NCBI GenBank assembly: GCA_028688145.1
Contig: JAQTYU010000003.1
Span: forward strand, 124,001-188,000
Reading direction: 5' to 3'
Source: Thiotrichaceae bacterium
GTDB lineage: Bacteria; Pseudomonadota; Gammaproteobacteria; Beggiatoales; Beggiatoaceae
Length of the DNA: 64,000 bases
The notes beneath the pieces were generated by a model that searched no databases, was not told the origin of the DNA, and worked only from the letters and a program-made list of their open reading frames with translations. Positions 44,632 to 54,454 of this stretch are shown in pieces. Made by a program: the position numbers and the translations under genes. Position 1 is the first letter of the stretch, and each line of letters opens with the position of its first letter.

Positions 44632-45954
44632 ATGAAAACCAAAAAAGCTGAAATCTATTACGCTCGCATTGAAAGAAATTTAAGCAAAGAACAAAAATTA
44701 TGGTTTTTAGAAGCAAAGCAGCATATTTTTAATATTGATTTAAAACGTATTTTTTCTGATATTAAAAATAATTGGCTGACGGATGGTTTAGAAGCGGATT
44801 TTGATACGTTTATGCCTATCGGTTCAAAAGAAGGCAAAGGCACTAAAAATCAAGCGCAAGCTGTGATTTTTAAAACTTATAGCAATGGTGCGCAAACGAA
44901 CCGAGATGCTTGGGCATACAATTTTAACTCTGACGAACTTAAGAAAAACATGCGTACAAGCATAGGAGTTTATAATGAGCATGTTTTTAGATATTCAGAT
45001 GAGCAAATTACACAAGTAGTTGATGATTTTGTGACCTATGATGATACTAAACTAAGCTGGTGTAGTAGTTTAAAACAACATCTTGCAAAAAAAACTGTTG
45101 CAAAGTTTAAAGATGATAACATTAGAATTTCTCTTTATCGTCCATTTACTAAACGATACTTATATTTTGATAAGCTTTTTACTCACAGACGTGGACAATT
45201 TCCTAGTATTTTCCCGACATCTGAAATTGAACTAGAAAATTTAGTTATTTGTTGTACTAACCATGATCAAATTCCATTTGTTGTTCTAATTACAAACCAT
45301 ATCCCTTGTTTAGACGTTGGGGGCAGAGCAGGACAATGTTTCCCCTTCTACATTTACAACGAAGACGGCAGCCATCGCCAAGAAAATCTTACTGACTGGG
45401 CATTAAAAGACTATCAAGCCCACTATGCTGATGAAAAGATTAGCAAATGGGATATTTTCTATTATGTTTACGGCTTGCTGCATCATCAAGGCTATCGCGA
45501 CAAATACGCCGCCAACTTAAAACGCGAACTCCCCAGAATTCCAAAACTCAAAGAATTCTGGAAACTCAGCCACACAGGCAAAAAACTCGCAGAATTGCAC
45601 CTAAATTACGAAACCCAAAAAGAATATCCGCTGCAAACTCAAAGCGATGGGCAAATTTATTGGCGCGTCGAAAAAATGCGTTTTAACAAAGAAAAGACTG
45701 CGATTAAATACAACGACAGCCTCACTTTAAGCGGCATTCCCTCCGAAGCTTTGGAATATAAACTTGGAAATCGCTCTGCTTTAGATTGGATAATCGACCA
45801 GTACCAAATCAGCACCGACAAACGCAGCGGCATCACCAACGACCCGAATAATCTCGACGATGAAAGCTATATTGTGAAACTGATTAAGCGAATTGTGACG
45901 GTGAGTGTAGAAACTGTGGGGCTGGTGCGGGAAATTAGTGGGTGTGAATTGTAA
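44632..45954 (+). CDS. Type ISP/IIG-like RM enzyme, specificity half (split copy)
   Basis: 440 residues. Begins MKTKKAEIYYARIERNLSKEQ and runs through NNWLTDGLEADFDTFMPIGSKEGKGT, then the variable, likely target-recognition, region (to about residue 240), and a conserved C-terminal block (QCFPFYIYNEDGSHRQENLT, then YYVYGLLHHQGYRDKYAANL and FWKLSHTGKKLAELHLNYE) typical of the type ISP C-terminal domain. It continues where the 592-residue half stops. The last 200 residues are almost the same as the unsplit copy at 63.5 kb. The ribosome site before the ATG is weak. Confidence 0.87.
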   Translation: MKTKKAEIYYARIERNLSKEQKLWFLEAKQHIFNIDLKRIFSDIKNNWLTDGLEADFDTFMPIGSKEGKGTKNQAQAVIFKTYSNGAQTNRDAWAYNFNSDELKKNMRTSIGVYNEHVFRYSDEQITQVVDDFVTYDDTKLSWCSSLKQHLAKKTVAKFKDDNIRISLYRPFTKRYLYFDKLFTHRRGQFPSIFPTSEIELENLVICCTNHDQIPFVVLITNHIPCLDVGGRAGQCFPFYIYNEDGSHRQENLTDWALKDYQAHYADEKISKWDIFYYVYGLLHHQGYRDKYAANLKRELPRIPKLKEFWKLSHTGKKLAELHLNYETQKEYPLQTQSDGQIYWRVEKMRFNKEKTAIKYNDSLTLSGIPSEALEYKLGNRSALDWIIDQYQISTDKRSGITNDPNNLDDESYIVKLIKRIVTVSVETVGLVREISGCEL

Positions 45955-46219
45955 ACTGCGCCCCTAAACTCCGCATCTAACCTCATTCCGTGCTTAACTT
46001 AATGGTAGTGGACGCAGGACGTGGGAACGAGAAAACCTCTTAATTCACTAAGAGGCTACATAACGAAAGCCACTTAAAACATGTGCATTATCCCCCAAAT
46101 TCTTAAAAATGCTATGCTATACGCCACTGAATACAAATGTCAGGCGAATGGTAGCAGGGTTTAAAACTGCATGATTCAGCCTGTACACTCACTGAATATC
46201 AACCAACGAGAAACTTGTT

Positions 46220-47776
46220 ATGTCTTTACCCCAAACCTCTTATGACGAATTGCCCTACACCTCCACCCCGATGGCGTATGCACAACCTGAACGTTTGGCA
46301 ACCCTCGCCAAAGTTTTTGGAATGCAAACGCCAGCAGTTGCCAGTGCGCGAGTGTTGGAATTGGGCTGTGCAGACGGGATTAATTTAATCACCACCGCCC
46401 AACATTTCCCAAAGACTGAATGTGTTGGGGTGGATTTATCCGCGCAGCAAATCAATGCAGGACAAGCGATGATTGAGAGTTTGGGGCTGAAAAATATCAC
46501 CCTCAAACAAGCGAATTTATTGGAATTAGATGCCAGTCTGGGCAAATTTGACTACATCATCGCCCACGGGATTTATTCTTGGGTTCCTGCGGTGGTGCAA
46601 GAAAAAATTCTGAGTTTGTGCAAAGACTTATTAAGCCCCACGGGCGTGGCTTATGTGAGCTATAACACCAAACCCGGTTGGAATATGCGCGGTGCAATTC
46701 GCGACATGATGCTGTATCACACCGGCAAGATTCAAGACCCGAAAGCCCGCGTTAGCCAATTACGTGCTTTATTGAGATTTTTGGCAGATTCCAGCAACAG
46801 CGGGCAAGATTCTTACAGCTTATTCTTGAAAGAAGAATGCAATACTTTCATCGAGTTGCCCGAGGCTTATTTATTCCATGAGTTTTTGGAAGAAGAAAAT
46901 CAACCGCTGTACTTCCATGAATTTATTCAACACGCACGGGCGCATGAGCTGGAATATTTATCCGATGCATTTTTGCACAGCATGTTAAGCGTGAATTTCC
47001 CGCCCGAAGTACAAAAAACCCTGCAATTGTTCCAAAATGATTTGATTCAACAAGAACAATACATGGACTTTTTACGCAATCGCCATTTCCGCCATACCTT
47101 GCTGTGTCACAAAGGCACGGTGTTGAATCGTGCCTTAAATGCGAATATTTTCAATGGCTTCTATATTTCTGCGAACTTAGAACAAGTCAGCGATAACGGC
47201 AATGTGCTGCAATTCAAAAATCAACGCGGCACTGTCAGCACCGAGCGTCCCTTGTTAAAAGTGATGTTGAAATTGCTGAGCACGCATTGGCCACAAATGT
47301 TCGCCTTCTCTGATTTGGTGGAACAAACTCGTAAGAGCTATGGCAAATCTAGCCCTGAAGATGAAACTGAAATCGCAGAAATGCTGTTGATGTGTTATAG
47401 CCGTGGGATTATTGAACTGCATACCGAAGCCCAGCAATTTATCACCAAAGTCAGTGAACGCCCCAGCACCACAGCATTAGTGCGTTTGTTGGCAACGAAG
47501 GGCAATCATGTGGTGAATTTGCGTTGCGAATATTTCAAGATTGAAAACACGGTGTGTTTACAAGTTCTGCCTTATTTAGATGGCAAGCACACCCATGCGG
47601 ATTTATTGGCTTTGTTAAAACAATGGCTGAAAGAGGGCAAATTAGGTTTTTCGAGCCAACAAGCTAATATGGATAAACCGATGTCATTGACGGAAGAACA
47701 AGCCACTCAGGTATTGCAACAAAGCTTAGATGAGGCTTTACAGTTAATCGCAGCAGCGGCATTGTTAGTTGCATAA
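46220..47776 (+). CDS. SAM-dependent methyltransferase with regulatory domain
   Basis: 518 residues. N-terminal class I methyltransferase: VLELGCADGINLITTAQHFP (motif I), CVGVDLSAQQINAGQ (motif II) and IIAHGIYSWVP (motif IV). A middle methyltransferase regulatory domain (about 220-300; NTFIELPEAYLFHEFLEEENQPLYFHEF) and a C-terminal winged-helix-like part (about 300-515) follow. The same three-part layout is found in proteins annotated as methyltransferase regulatory domain proteins; the substrate is unknown, with protein methylation often suggested. No partner gene in tandem. Confidence 0.82.
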   Translation: MSLPQTSYDELPYTSTPMAYAQPERLATLAKVFGMQTPAVASARVLELGCADGINLITTAQHFPKTECVGVDLSAQQINAGQAMIESLGLKNITLKQANLLELDASLGKFDYIIAHGIYSWVPAVVQEKILSLCKDLLSPTGVAYVSYNTKPGWNMRGAIRDMMLYHTGKIQDPKARVSQLRALLRFLADSSNSGQDSYSLFLKEECNTFIELPEAYLFHEFLEEENQPLYFHEFIQHARAHELEYLSDAFLHSMLSVNFPPEVQKTLQLFQNDLIQQEQYMDFLRNRHFRHTLLCHKGTVLNRALNANIFNGFYISANLEQVSDNGNVLQFKNQRGTVSTERPLLKVMLKLLSTHWPQMFAFSDLVEQTRKSYGKSSPEDETEIAEMLLMCYSRGIIELHTEAQQFITKVSERPSTTALVRLLATKGNHVVNLRCEYFKIENTVCLQVLPYLDGKHTHADLLALLKQWLKEGKLGFSSQQANMDKPMSLTEEQATQVLQQSLDEALQLIAAAALLVA

Positions 47777-47782
47777 TCTATT

Positions 47783-47908
47783 TAGGAGTTACGCAGTTGA
47801 AAATTAATAAGCTAATTAATTCAAAAAGCTTTATCAAGCGTAGGGTGGAATAGGCGTAAGCCGTATTCCACCACAATAGAAGTGACGGATTCAACTGCGT
47901 AACTCCTA
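47783..47908. mobile_element. 126-bp MITE with 19-bp ends and 5-bp target duplication
   Basis: Perfect 19-bp inverted ends TAGGAGTTACGCAGTTGAA and complement. Both sides are flanked by CTATT (47778-47782 and 47909-47913), as expected for a target duplication. The interior carries a TAGGGTGGAATA...TATTCCACC palindrome. No coding sequence. Confidence 0.85.
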
Positions 47909-47928
47909 CTATTGTTTTAAAATACTTC

Positions 47929-48022
47929 TTGTCTGAACCGTAATTCACTTAATTTACACGATTAAACCAATATTTTTTAATTGTGTAAATTTTGGTAATT
48001 GCGTGAATTAAGGTTCAGACAA
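47929..48022. repeat. TTGTCTGAACC inverted repeat, long version
   Basis: Arms TTGTCTGAACCGTAATTCAC and the near complement, with inner pairing TTTACAC / GTGTAAA, make a hairpin about 94 bp long. Related to 10583-10660. It ends 6 bp before the stop codon of the symporter gene and may end transcription from either side. Confidence 0.72.
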
Positions 48023-48028
48023 TACCAC

Positions 48029-49954
48029 TTACAAATGATTTTCCTGCTTCAATAAATTCAAAGTCTTTTCCGAAATCGTAGATAATTCCATTTTATACGC
48101 CAAGAACTGCATCAAACCAATTCCCAACAACCAGAATAAAATCTGCCACGTCCAAATCGACGGAATTCCAAACCACCATGTTTGCGGTTGGTCAGGATGT
48201 CCAAAAATCGTATTTCCAAGCATCGTGCCAGGACCAATTGCCAACAAAAACCAAGCAAAACTGGCAAACCATGCCCACGGAATCCAGCGGCGTTTCACTT
48301 CAGGCAAGCGCAGATTTTCTTGTAAAAATTGATGAAAGTGTTGACGATGTGCGGTTTGTGCCGCATTTTGAGTGATTGCAGAAATCAGCAGCGCGCACGC
48401 AAAATTCACCGTAATTCCCCAGCCTGCCGAATGAATGGTTAAAGGCCAGCGTCCCCATGAAGTGAAATAAAGCCCCCAAGCTTCGGTTAAAGTCACGGTA
48501 ATAATGCCTGCGATTAAACCTATAATCACCCCTGCACGGGTCAGCCACCGCCACCAACACAAACCCAATAAGGCAGGATACATTTGCAAACCATAAGCGA
48601 CTGCACCGCCGCCCAGTAAAACTAAAGCGTCAGTGCTTTGCATTGCCAAAGCAAGTGAGGCAAGAGTGATTAACACCACGCCCAAACGTCCCACAATCCG
48701 TTGTTGCGTGAGCGTTGCGTTGCGTAGGAAATAATATTGCAACACATCATGGGTCAACATTTTGCCCGCCGTCGAAAGGTAGGCGGAGGCGGTGGATTGC
48801 ATCGCCGCCAAAGCACAGACTGCCAAAATTGCCAGTAACCACGGCGCGTAATCCCCCACAATATAAATCAGTTGCGGCACCAACATTTCCGACTGCGCGG
48901 GCGAGTCCATTAAATCTTTCCCCAATAAACCCGCACTCATCACGTTATTGACTAATTCAGGATGTTGGGTTAAGAAAATCAAATCCGCGCCTAAGAAATG
49001 TCCACCCATCCCCAAAATTGCAGAAAAAATAACTAAGACCAAGCCCACCACCAGCGAAGAGGCCCAGACTTGTTGCGGGGCGAAAATTTTAGGATTGCGG
49101 TTTGACAAGGCCCACATCGTGAACGCGGGCGAGGCTTGAATTCCCATCATCCCCAGTAAATAGGTGAAAATCATCGAACTGGTCCACGCGCCCCCGACCG
49201 CCGCCTCGCCGCGACTTACCCACTGCATTAGTCCTGGCACTGCGACATAATGACTGTAGCCTTCAGGAGTGCGAATCGGGTCAGAGCTGACCAGCGCGGC
49301 AATCCCCATGCGGAATTTATCCCAGCCCCCGACAAAATACAGCACAATCCCACCGAGCAGCAAAATCCCTGCAATTAATAACAGTAATTGCAGCGTGTCT
49401 ACATAAATCGCAGATTTCAATCCCCCAAACGCGACATACACCAACAGCACAAATGCCAGCATAATCATCCCATCGTCAATGCCCAGCAAGCCATCGGTGA
49501 GTACGTTGAATAAGAAACCTGCGGCGCGTAATTGCACGCTGAGATAAGGAATTGTAAAAATTAGCGCGATTAAAATGACACAGAGGCGCATTACTTTTGA
49601 TTGAAAATAGCTGGCAAACATTTCGGCGGGAGTGGTAAACCCAAAATGTCTACCAATCAGCCACTGACGTTTCACCAGCAGCAAACCCGTGAATGGAATC
49701 AGAATGGCGTAAAATGCCGCATAACCATAGGGAAAGCCTTCGCGATACAATAAACCAGGATGTCCGATAAAGGTCCAGCCTGAAAAAGAAGTCGCAGTCG
49801 CCGCTAACGTAAGCACCCACAACGGAATTGGATTATTAGCAACGGGTGAGTGCGACATGCGTTCTTCGGTTAAAGTCTGCTTAATGCCATAAAACACACA
49901 GTATGACCAATAAAATGCCACTAAGATAAATAACCAAATAATTTTAGGGTCCAT
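48029..49954 (-). CDS. Sodium:solute symporter family transporter
   Basis: 641 residues, about 13 hydrophobic helices along the whole length, consistent with the LeuT-fold SSS family. Family motifs: ATATSFSGWTFIGHPGLLYREGF near the N-terminus (sodium-binding helix), QLRAAGFLFNVLTDG, YVAFGGLKSAIYVDTLQLLLL, MQSTASAYLSTAGKMLTHDVL. The substrate cannot be told; the family covers proline, pantothenate, acetate and others. Transcribed alone, 31 bp after recB on the same strand. Confidence 0.88.
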   Translation of the reverse strand: MDPKIIWLFILVAFYWSYCVFYGIKQTLTEERMSHSPVANNPIPLWVLTLAATATSFSGWTFIGHPGLLYREGFPYGYAAFYAILIPFTGLLLVKRQWLIGRHFGFTTPAEMFASYFQSKVMRLCVILIALIFTIPYLSVQLRAAGFLFNVLTDGLLGIDDGMIMLAFVLLVYVAFGGLKSAIYVDTLQLLLLIAGILLLGGIVLYFVGGWDKFRMGIAALVSSDPIRTPEGYSHYVAVPGLMQWVSRGEAAVGGAWTSSMIFTYLLGMMGIQASPAFTMWALSNRNPKIFAPQQVWASSLVVGLVLVIFSAILGMGGHFLGADLIFLTQHPELVNNVMSAGLLGKDLMDSPAQSEMLVPQLIYIVGDYAPWLLAILAVCALAAMQSTASAYLSTAGKMLTHDVLQYYFLRNATLTQQRIVGRLGVVLITLASLALAMQSTDALVLLGGGAVAYGLQMYPALLGLCWWRWLTRAGVIIGLIAGIITVTLTEAWGLYFTSWGRWPLTIHSAGWGITVNFACALLISAITQNAAQTAHRQHFHQFLQENLRLPEVKRRWIPWAWFASFAWFLLAIGPGTMLGNTIFGHPDQPQTWWFGIPSIWTWQILFWLLGIGLMQFLAYKMELSTISEKTLNLLKQENHL

Positions 49955-49985
49955 CTGTCCTGTCTCTCGTTCCCAATAATTATGC

Positions 49986-52900
49986 TTAACCGCCTAAATA
50001 TGCGGAAAGGGCTTGTATTAATTTTGGCTGGGGTAAATCATAAAATACCCCATAGCTTTCTTGGCTATCTGCTTGAATTCCGCGCAAAAATAGATAATAA
50101 ACTCCCCCAAAATGCTGTTCATAACTATAATTGGGGATACGATGGCTTAAATAACGATGTAATGCCACCGCATATAAATGATATTGCAACACATAACGTT
50201 CCTGCTTCATAACTTGTGCCAAGTGCGGTGGTGCGTAATCTTCAGGACGGTAGCCTAGATAATGTGATTTATAATCAATGAGGTAATATCGACCTTCCCA
50301 ATAGCAGACCATGTCAATAATACCCGTCATAAAACCTTGCATCGGCTTGAAAGTTAAGCGTTCTAGCGACAAATCTAGTGAAGATGTGGATAAATGATAT
50401 TCTTCAAAAATTTTGCTCAGACCTTGGAAATTAATCGGGCGCAAGGGATGGAAAAATACTAATTCATTCAGCCGAGTTTCACGCGATAAGTCTGCTAATA
50501 CTAAATTACCAAATTGTCCCGCCAAAGGCGCGTTAAGCATAGTTTGCAGCCATGTCCACAATATCATTTCCCATTGTTCCACAGGATAATTATATTTTTT
50601 CAGCAGTTCAGGTAACTTATTTATATCAGGCGAAGTAAAATCTATTTTTTCAAAAACTTCATGTAAAAATAAGCCTGCGCGTTTACCCTTATGAAAACTG
50701 AAAATAGACGGCACAACACTAAGATTTTCAGGCAAAGGCTGCGGACGTAACACAGGACTTTCATCATAATCAGGGAGTTCACTGGCTTCAACACTGGCTT
50801 GATGCGCCAAGGCACTAAAGCTACTAATTTTCCATGCCTGCGGAATTTTCCCTGCGAAGTCGCGCGCGGCTAAATAGGGAGTGATTTCCGTAAGCTTGCG
50901 ATAATAACTGGAAGGCTCAGGTAAAATTTGCAGGGTAATCGTATTTTGTGAATTCTCGACTAAACTCACTAATTTATTATGAACAAGGCTGCTACTTAAA
51001 TTACTGCTGTCATCTTTATCCGCTTTTTCGCCAGCCAGCTTGCGAGCAATTCCCTCAATTGCAGAATCATGTAACAAGTGCCCTAGCGGCGAATTTTCAG
51101 CCTCTTTAAATGCGCCCCACACCAGATAACAGCGATTTTTCGCCCGTGTGACTGCCACATAGAATAAACGCAAACTTTCTGCTAACTCCTCACGCGCCTT
51201 GTCTTCACGATGTTCAATTTTATCGCCCGCAAGATTCAGCGTCAGTGCGTTTTTGTTCGCGGTATCATGAAATAAAATCGAACTATTTTTGTGCGTTAAA
51301 CTCGGCAAATTCATTTCCCAACTGTAGGGACAAAATACAATCGGATATTCCAAACCCTTACTTTTATGAATCGTGACGATTTTTACTAATTTTTCATCAC
51401 TTTCTAAACGTAATTGATGTTCATCGCTGCTGGCTTCCGCTTCATTGCGCTGTGTCGCCAGCCAATTGCACAAAGCAGACATCGAAAATTTTTCAGTCAC
51501 CGCTGTTTGTTGCAGCACCTCGCCCGCGTGCAACACGTTGGTTAAGCGTCGCTCGCCATCGGGATACGCTAATAAACGTTTGGTAATTTGCTCTTGTAAT
51601 AACAATTTCCGAAACATTTGGATAAAACCCTGAGTTTCCCATGCACTGTGATAGTCTTGAAATGACTTAATTCGTTGTTGCCATTGCGCTTCATTGTGCA
51701 TAAGACTGTGCAAAGTTTCCGCAGTTACCCCGAGTAATTCAGTTGCCAGTGCGGCGCGAACATGTGCCTCTTGTTGCGGGAAGGCAATCGCGAGCAGAAT
51801 ACGTTCAATTTCCATGAGTTCATGCGAGGCGAATAGGCTTTCTTGACTGTACAACACGCAGGGAATGCGATATTTTCCCAGTGTTTTTTGCATCATTCGG
51901 GCTTGCTGATTAGTGCGCACTAAAATGGCAATATCGCCGCCAGTTAAAGCTTTTTCACCTAAATACACTTTTCTATCAGGATTTAATAAACTAACAATTT
52001 CCGCAGCAACGGCTTGGGCGATTGTGCTTTGTAATTCGTCTTTGACGCGTGTGGTTTCGGAAAGCTCCCAAAATACCAAGGGTTCACGGGATTCGCCTGC
52101 AAAAGTTAAATTATTTTTTTCATCTTTAGGGGCTTGGGCGGGATTAAAGGGAATTTGGGTAAAAATAAAAGGATTAGGATGGGCAGAAAATAATTGATTG
52201 ACGGCATCAATCAAACCTACCTCTGAACGCCGATTCACGCTTAAAGTATAGTGATTTTCGGCAGTATTACAGGCGTTTAAATAGGCGAAAATATCCGCGC
52301 CCCGAAAGCTATAAATTGCTTGTTTAGGGTCACCAATAAAAAACAAAATGGGGTTGTCACAATTGCTATAAACACGATGAAAAATTTCATATTGCACAGG
52401 GTCAGTGTCTTGGAATTCATCAATCAAGACCGCGTAATATTTATCGCGCATTAATTGTCCTAAACTTTCCCCTTTATCACTTTGTAGGGCTTTGTATAAA
52501 TTATTCAGTAAATCATCAAAGGATTGGATATTAAGTTGCTGTTTTTTCGCCTGTAATTCTTTTTTAGCCTGTTTTAATAAGGCATATTTTAAGGCTAACA
52601 GTTGTTGTTCAAAGACGATGTTTAACTTGGTATGGCTGTTAAATAAAAATTCACAACTCTCGAAAAATAGATGTTCGGGTGGATTTTTACCTTTTTTAAC
52701 TTTATTTTGCAAAGCAGTGTGGGTAAATTTTGGTAGTGCATCAGGAATTGTTAAGCTGGGCTGATTACTGAAATAAATCGATAATTCATTAAACCAGTTT
52801 GGAAAGGAAGTCTTGCGATAGCTGTTTCCATTTAAGCTGTCTTGCGTGTTCAACAAATCTTCAACTTCAGGGCGTGCCGTTGCCCACAGTTTTTGAGTGG

Positions 52901-53579
52901 CGTGAAAAGCCTGTAAATATGCGTTTTCATCGGTTTGAGTGTCGCATAATTCAAATTTTGGCGTAATGACTAAATCGGGCTGCGTCAATAACCGCTCGTT
53001 TTGTAAGAAGTTTTTGACCAGTTCCAGCGGATTTTTATAGGCTTGTTGCACATATTGAATCAGCAACGGTGAAGCACGATAAAGCTGTTGTCGCCAAAAA
53101 TCTTCGACACATTCCCGCAGCAAGGGCGCGATATTTTTCTCAAGTTGGGTGTCAAATAAAATGCCGCTTTCAAAAGCATGGTCTTGCAGCATTTGTCTGC
53201 AAAAACTGTGAATTGTAAAAATTCCCGCTTCGTCAAAACCGCGCAGCGCGTCGTCTAAACGCTTCATCGCTTCTTCTTTTTCTGTAGAATTTTGCGGATA
53301 GCGTTCGTTGAATTTGGCAATATTGCTGTCGTCACTGGCATTACGCTGCATCGCGGTCAAAGTTTCGCGCAACCGCGCCCGAATGCGGTCGCGCAGTTCT
53401 TTGGTGGCGGCATCGGTGAAAGTGACCACCAGAATTTTATTAACGGGAATTTTTTTCTCGACCACCAGCCGCGTGAATACGTGGGCGATGGTGTAGGTTT
53501 TGCCTGTGCCTGCACTGGCGGCAATCAGATTTATTCCCGTCAACGCGCTGTTAAATAAGTCAAATTCTTGAGTTTTCAT
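49986..53579 (-). CDS. recB: Exodeoxyribonuclease V beta subunit RecB
   Basis: 1197 residues. Helicase-nuclease subunit of RecBCD, used in double-strand break repair and degradation of foreign linear DNA. Walker A AASAGTGKT at 20-28; DEFQDTDPVQYEIF (motif II), IGDPKQAIYSFRGAD (III), VTIHKSKGLEYPIVF and LRLFYVAVTRAKNRCYLVWG (V and VI). The C-terminal RecB nuclease has GIIDMVCYWEGRYYLIDYKS, with the catalytic Asp and Lys. Length matches E. coli RecB (1180). recC and recD are not next to it: the upstream neighbours are small DUF genes and the downstream gene is a symporter. Confidence 0.95.
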   Translation of the reverse strand: MKTQEFDLFNSALTGINLIAASAGTGKTYTIAHVFTRLVVEKKIPVNKILVVTFTDAATKELRDRIRARLRETLTAMQRNASDDSNIAKFNERYPQNSTEKEEAMKRLDDALRGFDEAGIFTIHSFCRQMLQDHAFESGILFDTQLEKNIAPLLRECVEDFWRQQLYRASPLLIQYVQQAYKNPLELVKNFLQNERLLTQPDLVITPKFELCDTQTDENAYLQAFHATQKLWATARPEVEDLLNTQDSLNGNSYRKTSFPNWFNELSIYFSNQPSLTIPDALPKFTHTALQNKVKKGKNPPEHLFFESCEFLFNSHTKLNIVFEQQLLALKYALLKQAKKELQAKKQQLNIQSFDDLLNNLYKALQSDKGESLGQLMRDKYYAVLIDEFQDTDPVQYEIFHRVYSNCDNPILFFIGDPKQAIYSFRGADIFAYLNACNTAENHYTLSVNRRSEVGLIDAVNQLFSAHPNPFIFTQIPFNPAQAPKDEKNNLTFAGESREPLVFWELSETTRVKDELQSTIAQAVAAEIVSLLNPDRKVYLGEKALTGGDIAILVRTNQQARMMQKTLGKYRIPCVLYSQESLFASHELMEIERILLAIAFPQQEAHVRAALATELLGVTAETLHSLMHNEAQWQQRIKSFQDYHSAWETQGFIQMFRKLLLQEQITKRLLAYPDGERRLTNVLHAGEVLQQTAVTEKFSMSALCNWLATQRNEAEASSDEHQLRLESDEKLVKIVTIHKSKGLEYPIVFCPYSWEMNLPSLTHKNSSILFHDTANKNALTLNLAGDKIEHREDKAREELAESLRLFYVAVTRAKNRCYLVWGAFKEAENSPLGHLLHDSAIEGIARKLAGEKADKDDSSNLSSSLVHNKLVSLVENSQNTITLQILPEPSSYYRKLTEITPYLAARDFAGKIPQAWKISSFSALAHQASVEASELPDYDESPVLRPQPLPENLSVVPSIFSFHKGKRAGLFLHEVFEKIDFTSPDINKLPELLKKYNYPVEQWEMILWTWLQTMLNAPLAGQFGNLVLADLSRETRLNELVFFHPLRPINFQGLSKIFEEYHLSTSSLDLSLERLTFKPMQGFMTGIIDMVCYWEGRYYLIDYKSHYLGYRPEDYAPPHLAQVMKQERYVLQYHLYAVALHRYLSHRIPNYSYEQHFGGVYYLFLRGIQADSQESYGVFYDLPQPKLIQALSAYLGG

Positions 53580-53610
53580 GAGAGAGTATTTCGCGGAGGT
53601 TTGGGGGAAA

Positions 53611-53841
53611 TTAACGGTTAAAAATGACGCTCATCACAAATTTGCGAGCAAGCGGCATAAGATACGCCATCGTGGGCGGTGCAAGTAGCAGCGCAAGCAG
53701 AAAACTTTGCAGCCAATAATAGAAAAAATGCGTGTCCCAATTAAGCAGCAACAAACAAATTCCGAGTGACATCACCAATGCCATGCCGAAGGCTTTGGCG
53801 AATAATACCGTTATTTCAACTCGAAAATCACCGCGCATCAT
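53611..53841 (-). CDS. Small two-helix membrane protein (DUF2798-like)
   Basis: 76 residues with two hydrophobic helices (about 17-35 AFGMALVMSLGICLLLLNW, and 42-63 WLQSFLLALLLAPPTMAYLMPL). The PPTMAYLMPLARKFV segment is typical of DUF2798 proteins. Function unknown. Lies 31 bp upstream of recB and 9 bp after the DUF29 gene, so the three may share a transcript. Confidence 0.65.
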   Translation of the reverse strand: MMRGDFRVEITVLFAKAFGMALVMSLGICLLLLNWDTHFFYYWLQSFLLALLLAPPTMAYLMPLARKFVMSVIFNR

Positions 53842-53850
53842 TATAAATTC

Positions 53851-54291
53851 TCAATCGGGAAAAAATTGTTTATCTAATAATTGTTCCATGCTGTAGGGAC
53901 AATTTTCGGGAAAGGCGGTGGCGGGTAAACCTGTTTCGTCACATGCAATTTCCAGCGCGTCGGTGAAAGTTTCGTGAATGCCTTCATCATACAAATATCT
54001 TTTGAGGCTGGGGCTGTCTTTGAGTAGTTTTTCAATCTGTCTGCGCTGTTCTTTGATGGTGAGTTCCCAACTTTTGGAGCGGAAACTTGTTTGAAATTGC
54101 CATGTGAGCAAGTGCATCAATAAAACGGTTAAACGACTCAGTAATGCGCGTTTGTCATGTTTGCCCATGCTTTCTAATTCTTCCGCAATATTCAAAATAT
54201 CAACTTCGCTTAACTTGCCCTCGCGCAATAATTGAGCATTTTGCAGCGTCCACGCGAAAAAATCTTGTTCATATAATGCGGTATTTTTCAT
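53851..54291 (-). CDS. DUF29 family protein
   Basis: 146 residues. Starts MKNTALYEQDFFAWTLQNAQLLREGKLSEVD and continues IAEELESMGKHDKRALLSRLTVLLMHLLTWQ, the signature of DUF29, a helical family common in cyanobacteria and filamentous sulfur bacteria. No function is known. Upstream of the DUF2798-like gene and recB on the same strand. Confidence 0.85.
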   Translation of the reverse strand: MKNTALYEQDFFAWTLQNAQLLREGKLSEVDILNIAEELESMGKHDKRALLSRLTVLLMHLLTWQFQTSFRSKSWELTIKEQRRQIEKLLKDSPSLKRYLYDEGIHETFTDALEIACDETGLPATAFPENCPYSMEQLLDKQFFPD

Positions 54292-54454
54292 TGGGTTTGC
54301 CTCGTTACTGGGTAATCACCTTGAATATAATATTATGCAATTGGAGTAAACTGTTTATGTGAGTATCGAGCAATAATGCCATGAGGAATGTATTGCAAAT
54401 ACTGTTAACATATTTATAATATGGTTACAATTTTACTCAGTCAAGGTTACACTC

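Noticed and set aside
45447..45686. Arg-rich 79-residue frame, repeated at 63659-63898
   Set aside because: A +1 shadow of the type ISP C-terminal domain, which is the better supported frame.
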